From CAWEFA01 sp963808135 (lineage in GTDB: Bacteria > Bacteroidota > Bacteroidia > Bacteroidales > DTGW01): 7,206 bases of DNA. This document shows positions 7,147 through 7,206 of the stretch, in pieces. The notes under the pieces are model-generated. The model saw nothing but the letters and a program-made list of their open reading frames with translations, was not told where the DNA came from and made no database searches. The stretch spans positions 1 to 7,206 of the forward strand of contig CAWEFA010000072.1 of NCBI GenBank assembly GCA_963808135.1, given 5' to 3'. Both the position numbers and the translations under genes were made by a program. Positions within the stretch are counted from its first letter, which is position 1. Each line of letters opens with the position of its first letter.

Positions 7147-7206
7147 ATGGAAAAACAAGATTTTGATTTTAAGGAATTCGAGAAAAAAGCCATACAACAA
7201 ATTAAA
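7147..7206 (+). CDS. Partial gene, probable IS256-family transposase N-terminus
   Basis: An ATG at 7147 opens a frame that runs off the window edge after 20 codons: MEKQDFDFKEFEKKAIQQIK. The acidic-aromatic DFDFxxFxxxA pattern followed by a short Lys/Gln helix resembles the opening of Bacteroidota IS256-family (mutator-type) transposases, which cut and paste DNA through a DDE active site. None of the catalytic residues is inside the window, so the call rests on these 20 residues alone. If correct, the left inverted repeat of the element should lie between about 7027 and 7146. ACTGTGTCAAGG (7102-7113) is a candidate, but it cannot be confirmed without the right end. Confidence 0.45.
   Translation, partial: MEKQDFDFKEFEKKAIQQIK

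Overview
The window looks like chromosomal DNA of a member of the Bacteroidota. This rests on the low-GC, A-rich intergenic DNA, the absence of clear Shine-Dalgarno sites before the starts, a PAS-rich soluble histidine kinase, a small helical-plus-fibronectin-III protein of a type common in that phylum, and short palindromic repeats of the kind scattered through those genomes. This placement is an inference; there is no rRNA or other phylogenetic marker here.

Layout. Positions 83-3727 (+) hold one large cytoplasmic sensor histidine kinase with about six PAS repeats, a GAF-like region, HisKA and HATPase_c. Converging on it from the minus strand is a glycosyltransferase gene (5836 down to 3826) broken into two overlapping reading frames. 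Joined across the break it reads as a protein of about 669 residues that follows the motif order of eukaryotic (fungal division 1 type) chitin synthase almost from end to end: YNE, a DG motif, LNSHWWFF, EDR, QRKRW, a membrane domain, and a C-terminal SWGTKG box. This is the most surprising content of the window. Two lesions raise the question of whether it still works: the +1 frameshift near 5140-5143, and Asn in place of the Asp expected in the metal-binding LLDxGT motif.

A 437-base gene-free stretch (5837-6273) follows. It contains one copy of a short TAGCGCAAG repeat, whose other copy lies on the far side of the chitin synthase gene, and three hairpins. Two of the hairpins are direct copies with compensatory base changes, so they look like REP-type elements. 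Positions 6274-7026 (+) encode the fibronectin III protein. Its reading frame runs about 39 residues past the apparent end of the domain, through a GC-rich terminator-like hairpin. A second, stronger terminator-like inverted repeat (7045-7095) follows. At the right edge (7147 onward) a truncated gene begins that resembles the N-terminus of an IS256-family transposase.

The genes do not form an obvious operon or pathway. The kinase and the chitin synthase are convergent, and the chitin synthase and fibronectin genes are divergent across the repeat-rich spacer. With repeats on both sides of the synthase and a probable insertion sequence at the right edge, the right half resembles a variable region in which a horizontally acquired gene could have landed and begun to decay.
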